Below are positions 46,934-60,282 of a DNA stretch of 64,000 nt, piece after piece. The notes below the pieces were generated by a model. It saw only the letters and a program-made list of their open reading frames with translations, searched no databases and was not told where the DNA came from. The DNA lies in assembly GCA_010093515.1 (NCBI GenBank), contig MU001677.1, forward strand, positions 871,787 to 935,786. Reading direction: 5' to 3'. This DNA comes from Lineolata rhizophorae (taxonomy: Eukaryota > Ascomycota > Dothideomycetes > Lineolatales > Lineolataceae). Within the stretch, counting starts at the first letter, position 1. The number at the start of each line of letters is the position of its first letter. A program made the translations under genes and the position numbers.

Positions 46934-47967
46934 ATGGCACCGCCAACCGCAACGTACACGGAGACTAGCAACGCGACGGAGAAGTTCTCGGTATCGGATG
47001 AATCCTCAAAGCCCAAGGTCTCCCTGAAGTGGCCCACTCGGCCAACGTTCGAGAGCAAGTATGACGAGCGAGAATACCTCAAGGGACGTCTTGCAGCCGC
47101 CTATAGAATCTTCGGCAAATACGGGTTCGATGAAGGCGTAGCAGGCCATATTACTCTAAGGGTATTGTACCCCGAGGTTCTGCGGTCGTACAGAACTAAC
47201 GCATTGCTAGGATCCGGTGGAGCCAAATACGTTTTGGTAATATCCGTTAATTCTCGATTTGCACAATGAGATGATGCTCACGTATTTGTGTGAAGGGTTA
47301 ATCCAATGGGGATTGCATTCTCCTTGATGAAAAAATCCGACCTGATCCGCGTCAATGAGGAAGGCCAAATCATCGACGGCGGTCCTTACCGAGTGCTCAA
47401 CGCTGCGGCGTTCATGATCCACTCTGCAATTCATCAAGCTCGTCCAGATGTACATGCGGCGGCACATTCGCACTCGATTTACGGACGCAGTTTCTGCTCG
47501 TTGGGTCGCAAGCTGGATATGATCACGCAAGATTCATGCGCTTTCTACAATGTGAATAGCCATTTCTGTGGAACCTATAATTGTGAGAGGCACTGACTCG
47601 AGTAATACAGGACCACGTCCTCTATGAATCATTCAACGGAGTCGTCCTCGCAGAACAAGAAGGGAAAAACATTGCCCAATGTCTCGGGGACAAGAAGGCT
47701 GCACTTCTCCAGAATCACGGCTTGCTCACCGTCGCCGATACGATTGAAGCGTGTATCTTCTGGTTTGTGAGCATGGAGAAATGCTGCCAGGCCCAACTGC
47801 TGGCCGATGCCGCCGCTGGAGGTCGCGGAGGCGTCACCGCCAAGATTGGAGACATTGAGGCTGCTGCGACTCACAAGACCATCGGCACGCCGAAAGCTGG
47901 CTGGTTCAGTGCCAAGCCGTTGTTTGATGTGACACACAGGGAGACAGGTGGGGACTACCTTGAGTAA
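46934..47967 (+). CDS. Class II aldolase/adducin-domain protein, four exons
   Basis: Predicted zinc-dependent aldolase-fold protein, close to fungal proteins named after fission yeast Mug14. Exons 46934-47161, 47211-47236, 47296-47551 and 47611-47967 join in frame to 288 residues. The 26-bp second exon encodes DPVEPNTF and links ITLR to WVNPMGIAFS, restoring the conserved (H)ITLRDP...FWVNP segment, which strongly supports this model. Zinc-ligand histidines are visible in AAHSHSIYGRSF and in LLQNHGLLTV. The C-terminus has AAATHKTIGTPKAGWFSAKPLFD, shared with adducin-like fungal members. Introns are 49, 59 and 59 bp. No signal peptide, so probably cytosolic. The substrate is unknown. Confidence 0.9.
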
Positions 47968-48789
47968 CCAGTGTCTGGTTCCAATCTTCGTTCCTTTTAC
48001 AAAGTCATGGGGAGGCGTCCAAACGCATTCGTTCAGGAACGGGCCAGTTGCTCCATTTCGCAATCCGTATACTTTTAAACGCAATCAGTAGTATTTCCTC
48101 TCGAGATGGAGTCTTAGATGAGTAGCGATTAGCGCTGGTGTTCAACGCCATCTGAAAAGCCACTGGACGAGCAAACAAAATCTCTGTTTGCTTTTGAGCT
48201 CCGTTTGGATCCATCACAGGATAAAGATACGGTTGCACGGCGTTCTGAATGCGCCCAGTCTTCAATGTTTGCGCATATCCACACTCGTGCTTTAGGTTCC
48301 AACAAAGTCTGCATCAACGGTGTAGAGTAGCCGTTCACGCAATTGGGAATGCGATTTCAAGCTGAAACTTTTCAAAGTGAAAGAGCACTAGAGCCACATA
48401 CAATACCAACGTGGCGTTGAAGTTAGGCACGGAGCATAGAAGACGTGTCCTCGACCATTTTGTTATGGTACGCGTTTGCACGTGACCTAAGCGCGCGAAG
48501 CGAAGGTTCCCAAAATAGGGCTAGCGTCAAACTCTCTCCCCGGGCGACTCCTGCAAATAAACAAACCCTTGCGGATAAGATCCAACAACACCGCACCCGC
48601 GCGCGCCCCTTCAAAATCGACAACATCGCGCGGTCGCATCTCTTTTTCCGTCTCTGCCTTTCGCGGGCGCGCCCGCGGCCTCTTACTCTTGTGTTACGCC
48701 TCTTCACTCTTTGATGCTTCAGTCTACCCTGCTTTTCACTTATCAACGCTCTCGTTAACCTTTCGCGCCCGGCGCAACGATAACTGAAC
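47968..48789 (+). promoter_or_regulatory. TOP2 upstream region with MCB/E2F-like sites
   Basis: About 820 bp between the aldolase stop and the TOP2 start. It contains ACGCGT at 48471-48476 (MluI cell-cycle box type) and TTTCGCG at 48659-48665 and 48761-48767 (E2F/SCB-like). These fit cell-cycle control of topoisomerase II by an MBF-like factor, but that is inference. The last 200 bp are pyrimidine-rich. No gene recognised in between. Confidence 0.4.
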
Positions 48790-51700
48790 ATGGACGACTA
48801 CTCGATGGAGTCTGTCTTCGACGACGGAGGTAGTTCTGTCTTTCAGCCTCCCCCTAAATCGGTATAGCATTCTTTGCTTTTCCTCTCCGGCACCTCTTAC
48901 AGTCGCGAAGGCTGACACTGTCCACAGAAGAAGGCCGCGCCGAAGAAAACCGCAGCAAAACCTAAGGCAGCCGCTCCCAAGAAGACAACGCAGACTACGC
49001 TCACGAAGGCGACGAAGGCGACGAAGGCTGCGCCCAAGAAGCGTGCAAAGCCCGATTCCGACGATGAGAACGACCTAGGCTTGAATGGCGAGGCGCTTGA
49101 CGCGGAGCTTCTCTCAACGCTCTCGAACACACCGCCTAGCCAGAAGAAGCAAAGGAAGGCGCCTGGGCCCAAGAAGTCGAGCGGTAAGACTTTACAGGAT
49201 ATCGCCAACGAGAGCTTCAGCATGGATGCCGAGGCGCAAGAAGTAATCGCGAAAGCGAAGAAGTCAGGTAACGCAACGGACCGTTACCAGCGTGTGCGTA
49301 CATTCTTACTCCTTATGTCCTATTATGCGGCTAATATTTCGTAGCTTAGTCTTGTCGAACACATCTTAAAACGCCCGGACACCTATATTGGCTCAGTCGA
49401 GCGTACTGACAAGGAGATGTGGGTTTTCAACTCGAGCACTGAGTCCATGGAGCGGCGCGAAATCAGCTACGTGCCCGGTCTTTACAAAATCTTCGACGAG
49501 ATCCTGGTCAATGCCGCCGACAACAAAGTACGTGATAAGAACATGAACGAAATCAAGGTCACGGTAGACCGCGAGAAGGGCGAGATTAGTGTCCGCAACA
49601 ATGGAAAGGGCATTCCTATCGAGATCCACGAGAAAGAGAAGATGTACGTGCCGGAGCTTATTTTTGGCAATCTCTTGACGGGTTCCAACTTCGACGACGA
49701 CGAACAAAAGGTTACTGGAGGTCGAAACGGTTATGGCGCAAAGCTTTGCAACGTGTTTAGCACGGAATTCACCGTCGAGACGCTTGATTCTCGCCAGGGC
49801 AAGAAGTATCGTCAGACCTGGACTGATAACATGGCCAACGCTGGAAAGCCTAAGATCACATCGTGCAAGGGTGAAGACTACACCAAGGTCACTTTCACGC
49901 CTGATTTTGGCAAGTTTGGCATGACCTCGATGGACGACGACTTTGAAGCTCTCGTGAAGAGGCGCGTCTACGATTTGGCTGGTACATGCTCCGGTGTCAA
50001 GGTCTCCCTGAATTCGGACAGGATCAAAATCAACAGCTTCAAGCGATACATGGAAATGTACACGAAGGAGATCCGGGCCGTCAACGCTGAGACGGACCCC
50101 GAGGCTGCCGACGGGAAGAAGGATGTTATCATTATCGATAGGCCGAACGACCGCTGGGAGATCGGTTTCGCTGTCTCTGACGGCTCTTTCCAACAAGTTT
50201 CTTTTGTCAACTCGATCGCAACGACTTCGGGAGGCACCCACGTCAATTACGTCGCCGACCAGATTGTCAGCAAACTGGTTGATATTGTCAAGAAGAAGAA
50301 CAAGGGCGGTGTCCAGCTCAAGAACAACCAAATTCGAAATCATATCTTTCTTTTTGTCAACTGCCAGGTCGTCAACCCTGCATTTACCTCCCAGACGAAA
50401 GAGCAGCTCACGACGAAATCCAGCCAATTCGGCAGCAAGTGCACAGTCAGCGACAAGTTCCTTAATGACATCAAAAAAACCGAAGTCATCAACAATATCT
50501 TGCACTTCGCCGCTAAGAAAGCGGACCAGGTCCTGCAGAAATCGGACGGGAGCAGGAGGCAACGCATGAATAACGCGAAGCTCACTGATGCTAATAGAGC
50601 GGGGACCAAAGATGGGTACCGCTGCACCCTCATTCTGACGGAAGGTGACTCGGCAAGTTTGCTCGCCCTTGCCGGACGTGCCGTTGTCGACCCGGATCTC
50701 TTCGGCGTCTTTCCCTTGCGCGGTAAGCTACTGAACGTTCGCGACGCGTCGATAGACCAAATTTCGAAGAACCAAGAAATCCAAAACATAAAGAAATTCA
50801 TCGGTCTGCAGCACAAGAAGGAATATACCGACACTAGGAGTCTTCGTTATGGTCATTTAATGATCATGACAGATCAAGATCACGACGGAAGTCATATCAA
50901 GGGTCTCTTGATCAATTTCCTCCAGGTTCAATTTCCCAGTTTGCTCAAGATCGAGGGTTTTTTGCTCGAATTCATCACGCCCATCGTCAAGGTGTGGAAG
51001 GGAGATCCAGCTCATCCGAAGCAACTTAGGTCTTTCTTCACTATGCCAGAATACGAGGCTTGGAAGAAGGAGCCTGGTCATCAGCGTGGGTGGGATCACA
51101 GGTATTTCAAGGGTCTGGGTACCAGCAGCCCGGAAGACGCGCAGGTGTACTTCCGCGACTTGGATCGACACTTGAAAGAATTCCATACCATGAAGGATCA
51201 CGAGGCTGAGATGATTGACCTAGCGTTCTCTAAGAAGAAGGCCGACGCCCGCAAGAATTGGTTGCGCGACTTCGTGCCCGGGACTTTCCTCGACATGAAG
51301 GACAAAATGATTTCCTACGATGACTTTGTCAACAAGGAGTTGATCCTTTTCAGCATGGCTGACAATTTGCGTTCAATTCCCTCTGTCATCGATGGGTTCA
51401 AGCCTTCTCAACGTAAAGTCCTCTACACTTGCTTCAAGCTCAATTTGAAGAAGGATGCCAAGGTAGTTCAGCTCGCCGGTACCGTTTCCGGTCTGACAAA
51501 TTATTCCTATGGCGAGGCGTCACTGCAGCAGACAATCATTGGCCTCGCTCAGACTTTTGTCGGGTCCAACAACGTCAACTGCTTGCACCCTAGCGGTAAC
51601 TTCGGTTCTCGTCTCCAAGGAGGTAGCGACGCCGCCAGCGCTCGTTACACCTACACCAGACTGTCGCCGTTTGCTCGCAAGCTCTTCCATGCATCTGATG

Positions 51701-54064
51701 AGCCCCTCCTTTCGTACGAAGAGGACGACGGAAAGACGATCGAGCCACAAAACTACGTTCCCATCCTCCCGATGATTCTTGTCAATGGTGCCGACGGTAT
51801 AGGAACGGGTTGGAGTTCACAAATTCCGAACTATAAGCCTGAAGACATCATCGACAATCTTAAGCGTAGAATGTCGGGAAGCAAGGAGGACATGACTCCT
51901 ATGAAGCCTTGGTTCCGTGGGTGGACGGGCGAAGTCGAGGACCTTGGTGGCGACCGTTACAAATTCAGCGGCACCATTAGACGGACGGGGCCCAACGAAG
52001 TTGAAATCACCGAACTTCCCATCCGTGTTTGGACGCAGGACTTCAAGGAGAGGCTTGAGGAGATCATCCGTGCTGAAAAGGTGCCGTCGTTCATCAAGGA
52101 CTATACGGAGTACAACACTCCGGAGAAGGTTCATTTCATCATTAAGATGGATGACAAGCATATGAGTGTTTCCACGGAGAGAGGCCTTGAAGAGACATTC
52201 AAGCTCTCAAAGACGCTTGCTACTACCAATCTTGTCGCCTTCGACGCGCATGGCAGGATCCACAAGTACGCGACTGTTCTCGACATCATGGAGGAGTTCT
52301 ACCATGTTCGTCTGCAGTTTTACGAAATGCGGAAGCAGAATCTCCTGAACGAAATGCAAAAGGACCTTGAGAAGCTAACCAATCAAGCTCGGTTTGTCCA
52401 AATGATCATTGACGGGAAGCTTGTTGTGTCGCGGAAGAAGAAAGCTGTGCTTGTGGCCGAACTCAAGCGCTTGGGCTTCAAGCCGATTCCGAAAGTCGCC
52501 GATGCAAGAAAAGCAAACGAGCTGGAACCTGTCGTGGAGAATGAGGAAGAACAATCGGACGAAACTGAATCGGGCGAGGTTGGCGCCAGCGACTACGATT
52601 ACCTTCTTGGCGTAAGTTTTCCATGATTTGCTCTACTTGCGAAATAAATAAAACTGACACCATACGTAGATGGCTATCTGGTCTTTGACTCAAGAACGCG
52701 TCGCCAAACTGCTCAAGCAGATCGGCGACAAAGAAGAGGAGATTGACGTGCTCATCAAACTCTCCCCGAAAGATCTGTGGACGAAAGACCTGGATGATTT
52801 TTTGGAGGAGTGGCACGCGCAGTTGGACGAACAGCACAAGCGCTCGAAGAAGATCGCTGGCATGGGCCGTCGTACTTCAGCTAAACTTGGCATCAAGGGC
52901 GGCGTTGGAAAGGGTAAAAAGAGAAAGGCCGGCGGCAGCGACGACAGTGATTCGGACTTCGCCGTCAAAACGAAAAAGCCTGCCGCATCGCGAGCTGCTC
53001 CGAAGACTAATGCTCTGACCAATTTCCTCAGCAAGTCGTCCACCGCTGGGCCGTCTAAGCCACCGGAGCCTGTGGAAAAGAAGTCACCTGAGGATGACCT
53101 AGGGGACAAAATGGACGTAGATCCTCCTGGCAAGTCCGCCGCTCCTGCAGTTGGCCGAGGTCGAGGTCGTCCTGCTGGCGCCAAGAACAAGTCAAAGGAA
53201 AAGGAGAAGGAACCACAGGTGGTGGACCTTGACGATGAGGATGATGATGAAGATATTTTTACTGCTGTGGCTTCCGAAGCGAAACAATCGAAAGCCGCCA
53301 CTAGTCGGCGCCCTCGTGCCGCCGCGAGCAAACCTGCCAAGTACACGCTAGATGATGACAGCGACGGTGATAACGGCGACGATCTGCTTGGTGACGTCAG
53401 CGCAATGGTCAAGGGTATTGGAAGTAGCTCAAACGAAAACTCAGCTCGGCAGTTCTTCTCTACATCGGCGAGGCCGAGCAGCAGCCATGGCTTGACCAAA
53501 AACATTGGTCGATCGACCGCCAAAGCTCGCGCAGAGGCTTCGGATGTCGATATTGACGACACCGATTACACCAAGCTCGTTCCACAACCGTCTCCTCAGC
53601 GCCCAGCCGCTCGAAATGCGCGGGAAACCATTCTGTCGGGCGACGAGGATGAGGATGATTTTGCTCTGTCTCGTCCAAAGCCAAAGACCAAAATGACAAG
53701 CAAGCCGGCTGCCACTAAGCCGGCCGCGAAGGCGTCGACGAAGCCAGCCCCTGCGCCAAAGAAGCCAACTAACTTGTCTCCAGCTGCGAAAGCATACGCA
53801 GCAAAGCAAGCGAAGGGAAAGGACGTGCCTCCGCCGCCGAAACCGACTTTCCAAAAGAAGCCGAAGAAAGTCGAGTCGGAGGACGAGGACGACGTGAGCG
53901 CTCTTGCCAACGAGTTGCTTAGCGATGATGACGATGAACCCGAGCCCGCGCCGAAAGCGGCTCGCCCCGGTCGTCGCGCAGCTGCAAGCAAGCCAAAGTA
54001 TGTCATCGATCAGAGCGACGAAGATGAGAGCGAGGCAGACTTTGATGACGACGAGAGCGACTAG
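48790..54064 (+). CDS. TOP2: DNA topoisomerase II, four exons
   Basis: ATP-dependent nuclear enzyme passing one DNA duplex through another, needed for chromosome segregation. Exons 48790-48861, 48928-49293, 49345-52611 and 52670-54064 join in frame to 1699 residues. The N-terminal ~140 residues are Lys-rich (KKTAAKPKAAAPKK). The GHKL ATPase starts at about 145: VEHILKRPDTYIGS, ILVNAADNK, NNGKGIP, and VTGGRNGYGAKL (ATP loop). The TOPRIM domain has LTEGDSASLLAL (about 575) and MTDQDHDGSHI. The cleavage domain has ARYTYTRLSPFARKLF with the predicted active tyrosine at about 914, after SGNFGSRLQGG. The C-terminal ~400 residues are charged and disordered with alternating Lys/Ala and Asp/Glu blocks, as in other eukaryotic enzymes, ending in DFDDDESD. 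Introns are short (66, 51 and 58 bp). Confidence 0.97.
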
Positions 54065-57000
54065 ATAGTTAACGGCGTTTCGGATTGGGCTTTCCGGAAT
54101 GGAAGGGGTGCTACGATGGGACGTGGTGGGCGTTAACGGCCTTGTAGGCTTCAGAAAGCCCCTAGTTCTGTTTTTTTCTCACGTGCTGCGTTTCAGTATT
54201 ATGGCCGCCCGGATTATGATGTGCTTAGGCGTAATGACGAGCCTCTGATTGCCCGTCGTGCGGTCTTGTATACTATGCTTATGATACATTATGTCTTAAT
54301 AGTTTGCGCGATGTGATGTCTTTGCCCGTGATATAGATAAGCAAGGCAATTTTGTTTAATATAAACGTCCACACGAGGGAGTGGCCTATGGGGCTGTTCA
54401 ATACATGCTAACACTGCATAATGGTTCTCATGCTTCCAGCCACACCTTACTTTCGCGTACGAGCAGTCGACAGCATACTTAGACAGGTTGGTGCACATTT
54501 GCAGACCAAGATATCGCAGCATTTTTTCCCCTACTAAATTACACAACAGGTCCCCCTGATGCAAGAGGCCGTTGTTGCGGTCTTCTGGATCCCCGCAGTT
54601 CACTCTTCGTCCTAGTCCTACCGCATAACTTAGATTGTTGAGAGGGGCGAGGTTCCATCTATTCGGGTTACGATCGACTGACAGCTTCCACCGCATCCCG
54701 TTCGCACGACCTCAGACACCTCCGCGACATGCTCGGTGGTGCTGCGGGGTCTAGCGCTCTGCCTTTAAGAGCAGCAACGATGGTGGCCGTGGCGGGTATC
54801 CACAGAAGCAGACGGTTGGAAAGCGGGAGTGATGGGGAGACAGAAGACGGAACGACTCCGTCGACCCATTTTCATTTGGGCGAAGGCGTGACGCGGCCCT
54901 CACGTACAAATAAGTATTGCTTGCCCGTCTGGCCGCCGTCGCTGCCAGAATCCTCGGTACAGACTTATGCCGGCGTTGCACCAACTGGGTGTTGCTCTGC
55001 ACAACGTTGCTTCGGCCTCGAGGGCGCAGCAGGACAGGAATCGCCTCATTTCATCGCTGCCTAGCCGGCGGGCGGGCACGCTCCAGAGACTTGCTACCTA
55101 AACTCGTCCCCGTGTCCTACGCTAATTGGATCGTTTCGCCGGCCAGATTAGCGCAGTGAAGGACTTGTCGATGCAACCCGGAGGGGCTATAATTGGCAGG
55201 GTGTCGATAAAAGCCGAGGAAGGCACTGATTCCACTCGAGCGGTTCGAGCATATCGAACCGCGTGCCAACTGGGCCCAAGCCGGTCGTACATAATCTGTA
55301 TGCACATTTGACAGCTCGGTCGTACGGGTTGGTTGGACCAGAAAGCGCGCGGGCAGTGCTCCTCGTTCGAGGACGAACTATCACGGACCGCGCCCGTTTG
55401 CCATGTGTTCTCAAATGGCAACGTCTACCATAAGAAGTCGAAGTAAGTCTTGGCGAACTGCTTTGGTTACCCTTGTCAACCGTTAACTCGGGAAGGAACG
55501 GAGCCGTCCGTCGGCTCATCGGATGCAACGATCAGACGTCGCCGCCGAACAGAGTAATCGTGTGGGATTTTAAAGTTTTTAGAGAAGGCGAAGTTGTTGT
55601 TGCACAGTGGGCTCATGCAAATTCTGCGGAAATTAAGCATATTACTGGCCTCTGATTTGAAGCCGCGTCGTCCTTGGCTAGAATTAGTGCAATTACTCAA
55701 CGAAGTGAATTTCTGGGGTCGAAAAATACACCACGTCTACCGTACAAACATTTTCAGTTTATCCTTGCAACCCAGTTAAAGCAAAGGCCAAGAACTATTT
55801 TTCATAGAAGGTCACACGTAAACCAGACTGTGCTACTGTCACGTGGGTAATTCCGTAGCTAAACCAACAGTTAGATTCTCACCAACATTTTTGCAACAAA
55901 AAATCTCTGCTCGGGCACGTAATTTAGACCCAAATACCTTTCCAGACTCTTTTGTGTTAGATCATGGGGACACGTGGACTTTCTAGAAGCCCCTTCGAAA
56001 CGTGATTGGATCAATGCAGGAAGCGGCATCAAAGCTATGAAGAGGAGATTCTTCTGTGAAAAGCGGTCAAGATGAGACATGATAAATGCTTGTTTTACTA
56101 TGCGAATATCTCTTGGCGGGGTGGGAGCCGACTCAAACTGAAGGGTTGATGTTCTTTGTTCTTACAAACGCAATCGACCCATAGTCGACATGGATGGCTT
56201 ACCACGGACCGGCCACCTGCATCCGATCAGGGATCAGGCCTCCGTCGACTTCCACTGACTTCAACTGTGACTTCATCGGTCTACAGAATCAGTGAGGTAC
56301 CTTGCAGAACATCCCTGCAACACGTCTTCGCAGTTGTGTGGTGGTGCGGTGCCTGGCCGTTACTGTACTATGGTCACCCTCTAGCTTCCAATTATAAGCT
56401 AAACGGCGGCCGCGAAGGTTGTTTCGATATCACGACCCTCGAGTCCCGCACTAAATCGTTGAATCTACAAACAGCAGGAATGCTTTCGTAATTTACAGCG
56501 GGTCGGTTACTCCCGCCGCTCGTCCTCTATGTTGCGCGCCTTCCCGTGAGCGATGCCAGATCGGGATAGACGACCACGTTTGACGCACAGAGGGCCTCCA
56601 GCGAAACACGCTTGTCCTAGCGGGTAGCCGCAGCAATGCCCTGCACCAAGTTTCGATACCACCATTCCACCGACGGGCTGGACGGCCAAAGAAAAGAGCG
56701 CCTACTCAAGGTATGCGTAATGATGGATCAAGAAAACACCTTCGCGGCGAAGCAACTGTTAGAAATTCTAAATGATGGCCGAAATTTTCTCTAAAGGGGC
56801 AAATGACTTCCTGTCTACGGCTGGTACCTCTTCGGGGTGGTAGCTTGTGAGACATGAGTGTTTGTTTCGTTGGATCCTGCTCGTCGACTGACCCAAGCGT
56901 GGGTATCTTGAAAGTGATGAGGGATGTGCGCCAGCCGACTAACGCAGTACAGCTTGGCTCAGAGGTAATTTTGTTTTAAGACAACAGGCGAAGCGGGATA

Positions 57001-58160
57001 TTGCAGCGTTTCGCTCCGGCGATTGACAGATGCCGTGTCACTGGCCTCGATTCGCCTGCCTCTTACCGCCCCGCGCGACTCTCTCGATGGTTAGGAGGTG
57101 ATTCGTATGGTCTCCGAGAAGACGTCTCCGCACATCACAGTCCAAGTCCATGGTTTAGCAAGTCGCTGGCAACGGTTGCGCCCCTGTTCGTATGCCTGCC
57201 CTGTCTGCCATCCTAGGATTGCCAATGGAAACAAGCCTTCGCAATCGAAGGAGTACAAAACGGTGAATCAGCCGACGGATGTGTGGCCTGGGTAAAAGAA
57301 ACTTATAAAAAAGATTTATGGCGCCGTGGACGTGCGATATTCCTTCCTTCGCGCTCTCGCCGAAAACCTAACATCTGGATCACAGCGCAACACGCCGCCA
57401 AAACTGAGCAACCTTGCTAGCGAAGCGCTAGACATATCGTAGACGTGTTCAACCACCGTACAAACAACTCGGTGGCTGGTTTCGACATTGGCCGTGAAGG
57501 GATCAAGATCTACATATAATTTGGTGTCTGTGGAGCCCCCGCAAAAATTGGCGGCCGCCAGCTTCGCTCGTTCTCTCTAGGTGCCAGCAGCAGCAGCGTG
57601 CCGCGGTCCAAGGCAACGATCAAGCAAACGGAGGACAATCTAGTCGGTGGCGAGGCCACACATCCAAGACATAATTCTGCACCGGACTCATCAACAAAGA
57701 CCCCTGGAGGTGTCTACCCGAGAAGGCTGGGCTTCCAGAATAGAAAGAAGCCCGTCCTTAGTCAGTGGGCCCAACGGATTCGCTGCTGGGCAAAGCACGG
57801 GCGGTCGCTGGCGAGTTGCTTGCTGGCATCGCTGGGAAGCGCAGTCTTTGACTCGTTGTCCTCGCTGTCAAAGACCTATAAGGCTGCAGGCTCGTACACC
57901 ACCCTTCCGGGTGGGTCTCGTGCAAACGCGCTCCCTCTCTATTCGCTTTTTCCTTCAGCCTTGACACCTCGCACAACTTTTAAACCGGTCCAAACTCGTT
58001 ACTGAATCTACCCGATACCTGGAGTCGCTCGATAGTTCCTTTTATTCAGATACTCGCCCTTGGCTCTTTTCATCAGCGTTGGCGCGGGATATTCTCATCG
58101 GCAGTTCAAACATACCACGCTCTCGACCATCCGACCGGGCAACATTGGGCTATTTCAAGG
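54065..58160. other. Four-kb gap between TOP2 and the APSES gene
   Basis: First ~250 bp are the TOP2 3' UTR. The remainder carries only short frames on both strands and alternates between GC-balanced (54.7-55.5 kb) and AT-richer DNA (55.5-57.5 kb). A 9-bp-arm palindrome is at 55240-55262. From 57.55 kb the sequence is probably promoter and leader of the APSES gene; a 135-codon frame (57598-58005) there has no recognisable domain. Confidence 0.4.
55240..55262. repeat. Perfect 9-bp inverted repeat with 5-bp spacer
   Basis: GCGGTTCGA-GCATA-TCGAACCGC. The perfect arms could bind a dimeric regulator or form a small hairpin. The B-box resemblance (GGTTCGA) is not accompanied by a tRNA fold. Confidence 0.6.
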
Positions 58161-59941
58161 ATGAAGATAGACTCTTTGCTTAACCCCTCTGGGCAGGCGT
58201 CGTCTAGACATCGAGAAGAAATCCAAAGCGTCAGCCCTAGGACAGATCCTCGAACTCTCACCACGGTCTCTCTTCCCATCCTGACATCTCCGACTCCCCC
58301 TCCGACTCCAAAGCGAGAAAAGCTTCCCAAAGACGCTGCCGTCTTCACGAAAGCCGAGTTTCGAGGCGAGGTGCTCTTCTGGCCACAAGAAGCCGGCCCT
58401 GACGAGAAGCTCGCGGCCGCACACCGAAAGTTCGAACTCAATCCAATGGGCCACATCGCCGACTACTGCCGGCACATCCCCTACAAAAGTGACAAGAAGA
58501 CATTTGTGGCTAAAACTGGGCGCGATAGCTTCGAAGGTCAGCCGCCTTCGGGAGGGAAATGAGAGGTTTTACTTACTGACATGACCCTGCAACAGTGTTT
58601 CAGTACACCTTTAAACTGCCCTGGCAGGAACCCGATGAGAACGGCAAAATCCCCGAGCACGTTGTAATGTGGGATTACAATGTAGGCCTCGTCCGCATTA
58701 CCCCGTTCTTCAAGTGCTTCAAATACCCCAAGGTTTGTTCCCAATCTAGTTGTTCGGGGAGTAACTCGAAATGAAGCATCACTCACCCCCCCAAGACAAT
58801 GCCAGCGAAATGCATCAGCCAAAACCCAGGGCTTTCCGACTTAGTCCACAGCATCACAGGCGGCTCTATCGTTGCTCAGGGTACGTCAAAACTCCCCATT
58901 ATAGCTTCCATGGGCCGTTTTCATCTTACCAACATAACTGTAGGTTACTGGGTGCCATACAAAGCCGCCAAAGCCATCGCGGCTACATTCTGCTACGAGA
59001 TCCGACACGCGCTCACGCCCGTCTTCGGGCCCGACTTCGTAAATCAATGCATCCCGCCTGGGTCGCCCAACTTCCAGAACTTCAAGATCAACCCGGCCAT
59101 CGTGGCCGCGTGCAGAGCCGAAGCCCAACGCCTCCGTGAGCAGTACCTCCAGCGGCAAGTCGCCGCCGAAACGCTGGTGTCGTGCTCGGCCGGCCCCAGA
59201 ACAGGCGGTGTCGGCAACCACGGCGCCGGTCCACCGCTATTGCCGCTGCCGGGACCGGCGTCGTCGACGCCCTCGTACTTGACGAGTCCCGCGCTGGTGA
59301 GCCCGGCGACGTCGACGAGCAGCGGACGCGCGCGCGGATACGCAACGGCTTGGACGCCGCCGCCGAGAGCGAACGGAACCGGTCGGGGCAATACCGTGAA
59401 TATGGTGGACAGCGAGTACGGCACGGACACGGAGAAGAGCGGGGAGTACGCTTTTTCTCCGGAAACGTCGCCGCTGAAGCGGCCGGGTTGGACGGCCGTG
59501 AACGCTCGTGGTGGTAGACGCAGCGAAGCAATCTCGCCCAGGAGCGTGCCGGCGGTTATGGCGACGAGCGGGAGTATGGCTGGCGGCGAGGGCGCCGCGT
59601 CCACGGCTCAGTGCGCTGCCGTGGGTCCATCGCCGTTCCTCTCGGCAGTTCCAGGCTCGACCGAGTTGCACCAGCAACATCAACAGGCTCTAGATCAGGG
59701 CCCACTCCGCCCACCGGAAAAGCGGGCCTTAACGGATCTTGAGGAGGCATACGAGTCCGATACCGAATCCGACGACTCGTTAGGTGCTGTGGACGCGGAT
59801 TCCAAGGCCCTCGAACTCCAATCGACGGAAGTGGTTAGTCCGGAAGTGACAGCGGCGGAGGGCTTGCTGGAGCTTAGTATGGGAGATGCTGCCCTGAAAG
59901 AGGAGCATCGGAACAAGCGGCTGCGGCCAGCAACTAGATAG
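58161..59941 (+). CDS. APSES-type (Xbp1-like) transcription regulator, four exons
   Basis: Predicted nuclear DNA-binding protein with an APSES/KilA-N fold, similar to the Xbp1 stress-repressor group. Exons 58161-58536, 58596-58732, 58796-58880 and 58944-59941 join in frame over introns of 59, 63 and 63 bp to 531 residues. The N-terminal 100 residues are Ser/Thr/Pro-rich, then [10 protein letters not shown] and [15 protein letters not shown]. The APSES core spans all three junctions: [66 protein letters not shown], then [21 protein letters not shown]. In the last quoted stretch before the comma the run is continuous across the third intron, which supports the join. The C-terminal half is disordered with several acidic patches ([13 protein letters not shown]) and ends KRLRPATR. 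Targets are unknown. Confidence 0.87.
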
Positions 59942-60282
59942 AGAGCCTTGTGCTCTCGGCCCAAGCGTCATTACACCCCCATCACCAAATCCACCATGTT
60001 TAATCTTTTCATTTTTTGCCTTGCTCTTTTCATAGAGGGTCTTCCTCTTATCATTGGGTGGCGTCGGTGTTTTGTTTTTCTGGTGGGCATGACTGACGAA
60101 GTCAAACGATTCCCTTATATGGAACAGGGAACCCAACGGCAAAGACTCTCGCATGAACAGAAAAAAAGCTGCGCATATCTAGCAAAATAGACTATCTGCA
60201 TGTATATTTTCGACTCTAGGATTTCCTAAAGGTGCCGAGTGTCTGGTTCGGACTGTTTGCCGGATACTCATCGGGTCATGAC
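59942..60282. other. Convergent 3' region between APSES and GST genes
   Basis: 341 bp between two genes that end toward each other; both 3' UTRs and terminators should lie here. No gene seen. Confidence 0.5.

Noticed and set aside
55140-55215. TTAGCGCAGTGAAGG resembling a tRNA A-box
   Set aside because: No matching B-box/T-arm at the right distance and no acceptor stem.
57598-58005. Plus-strand 135-codon frame before the APSES gene
   Set aside because: No domain, first codon is not a convincing start, and it lies where the APSES leader and promoter are expected.
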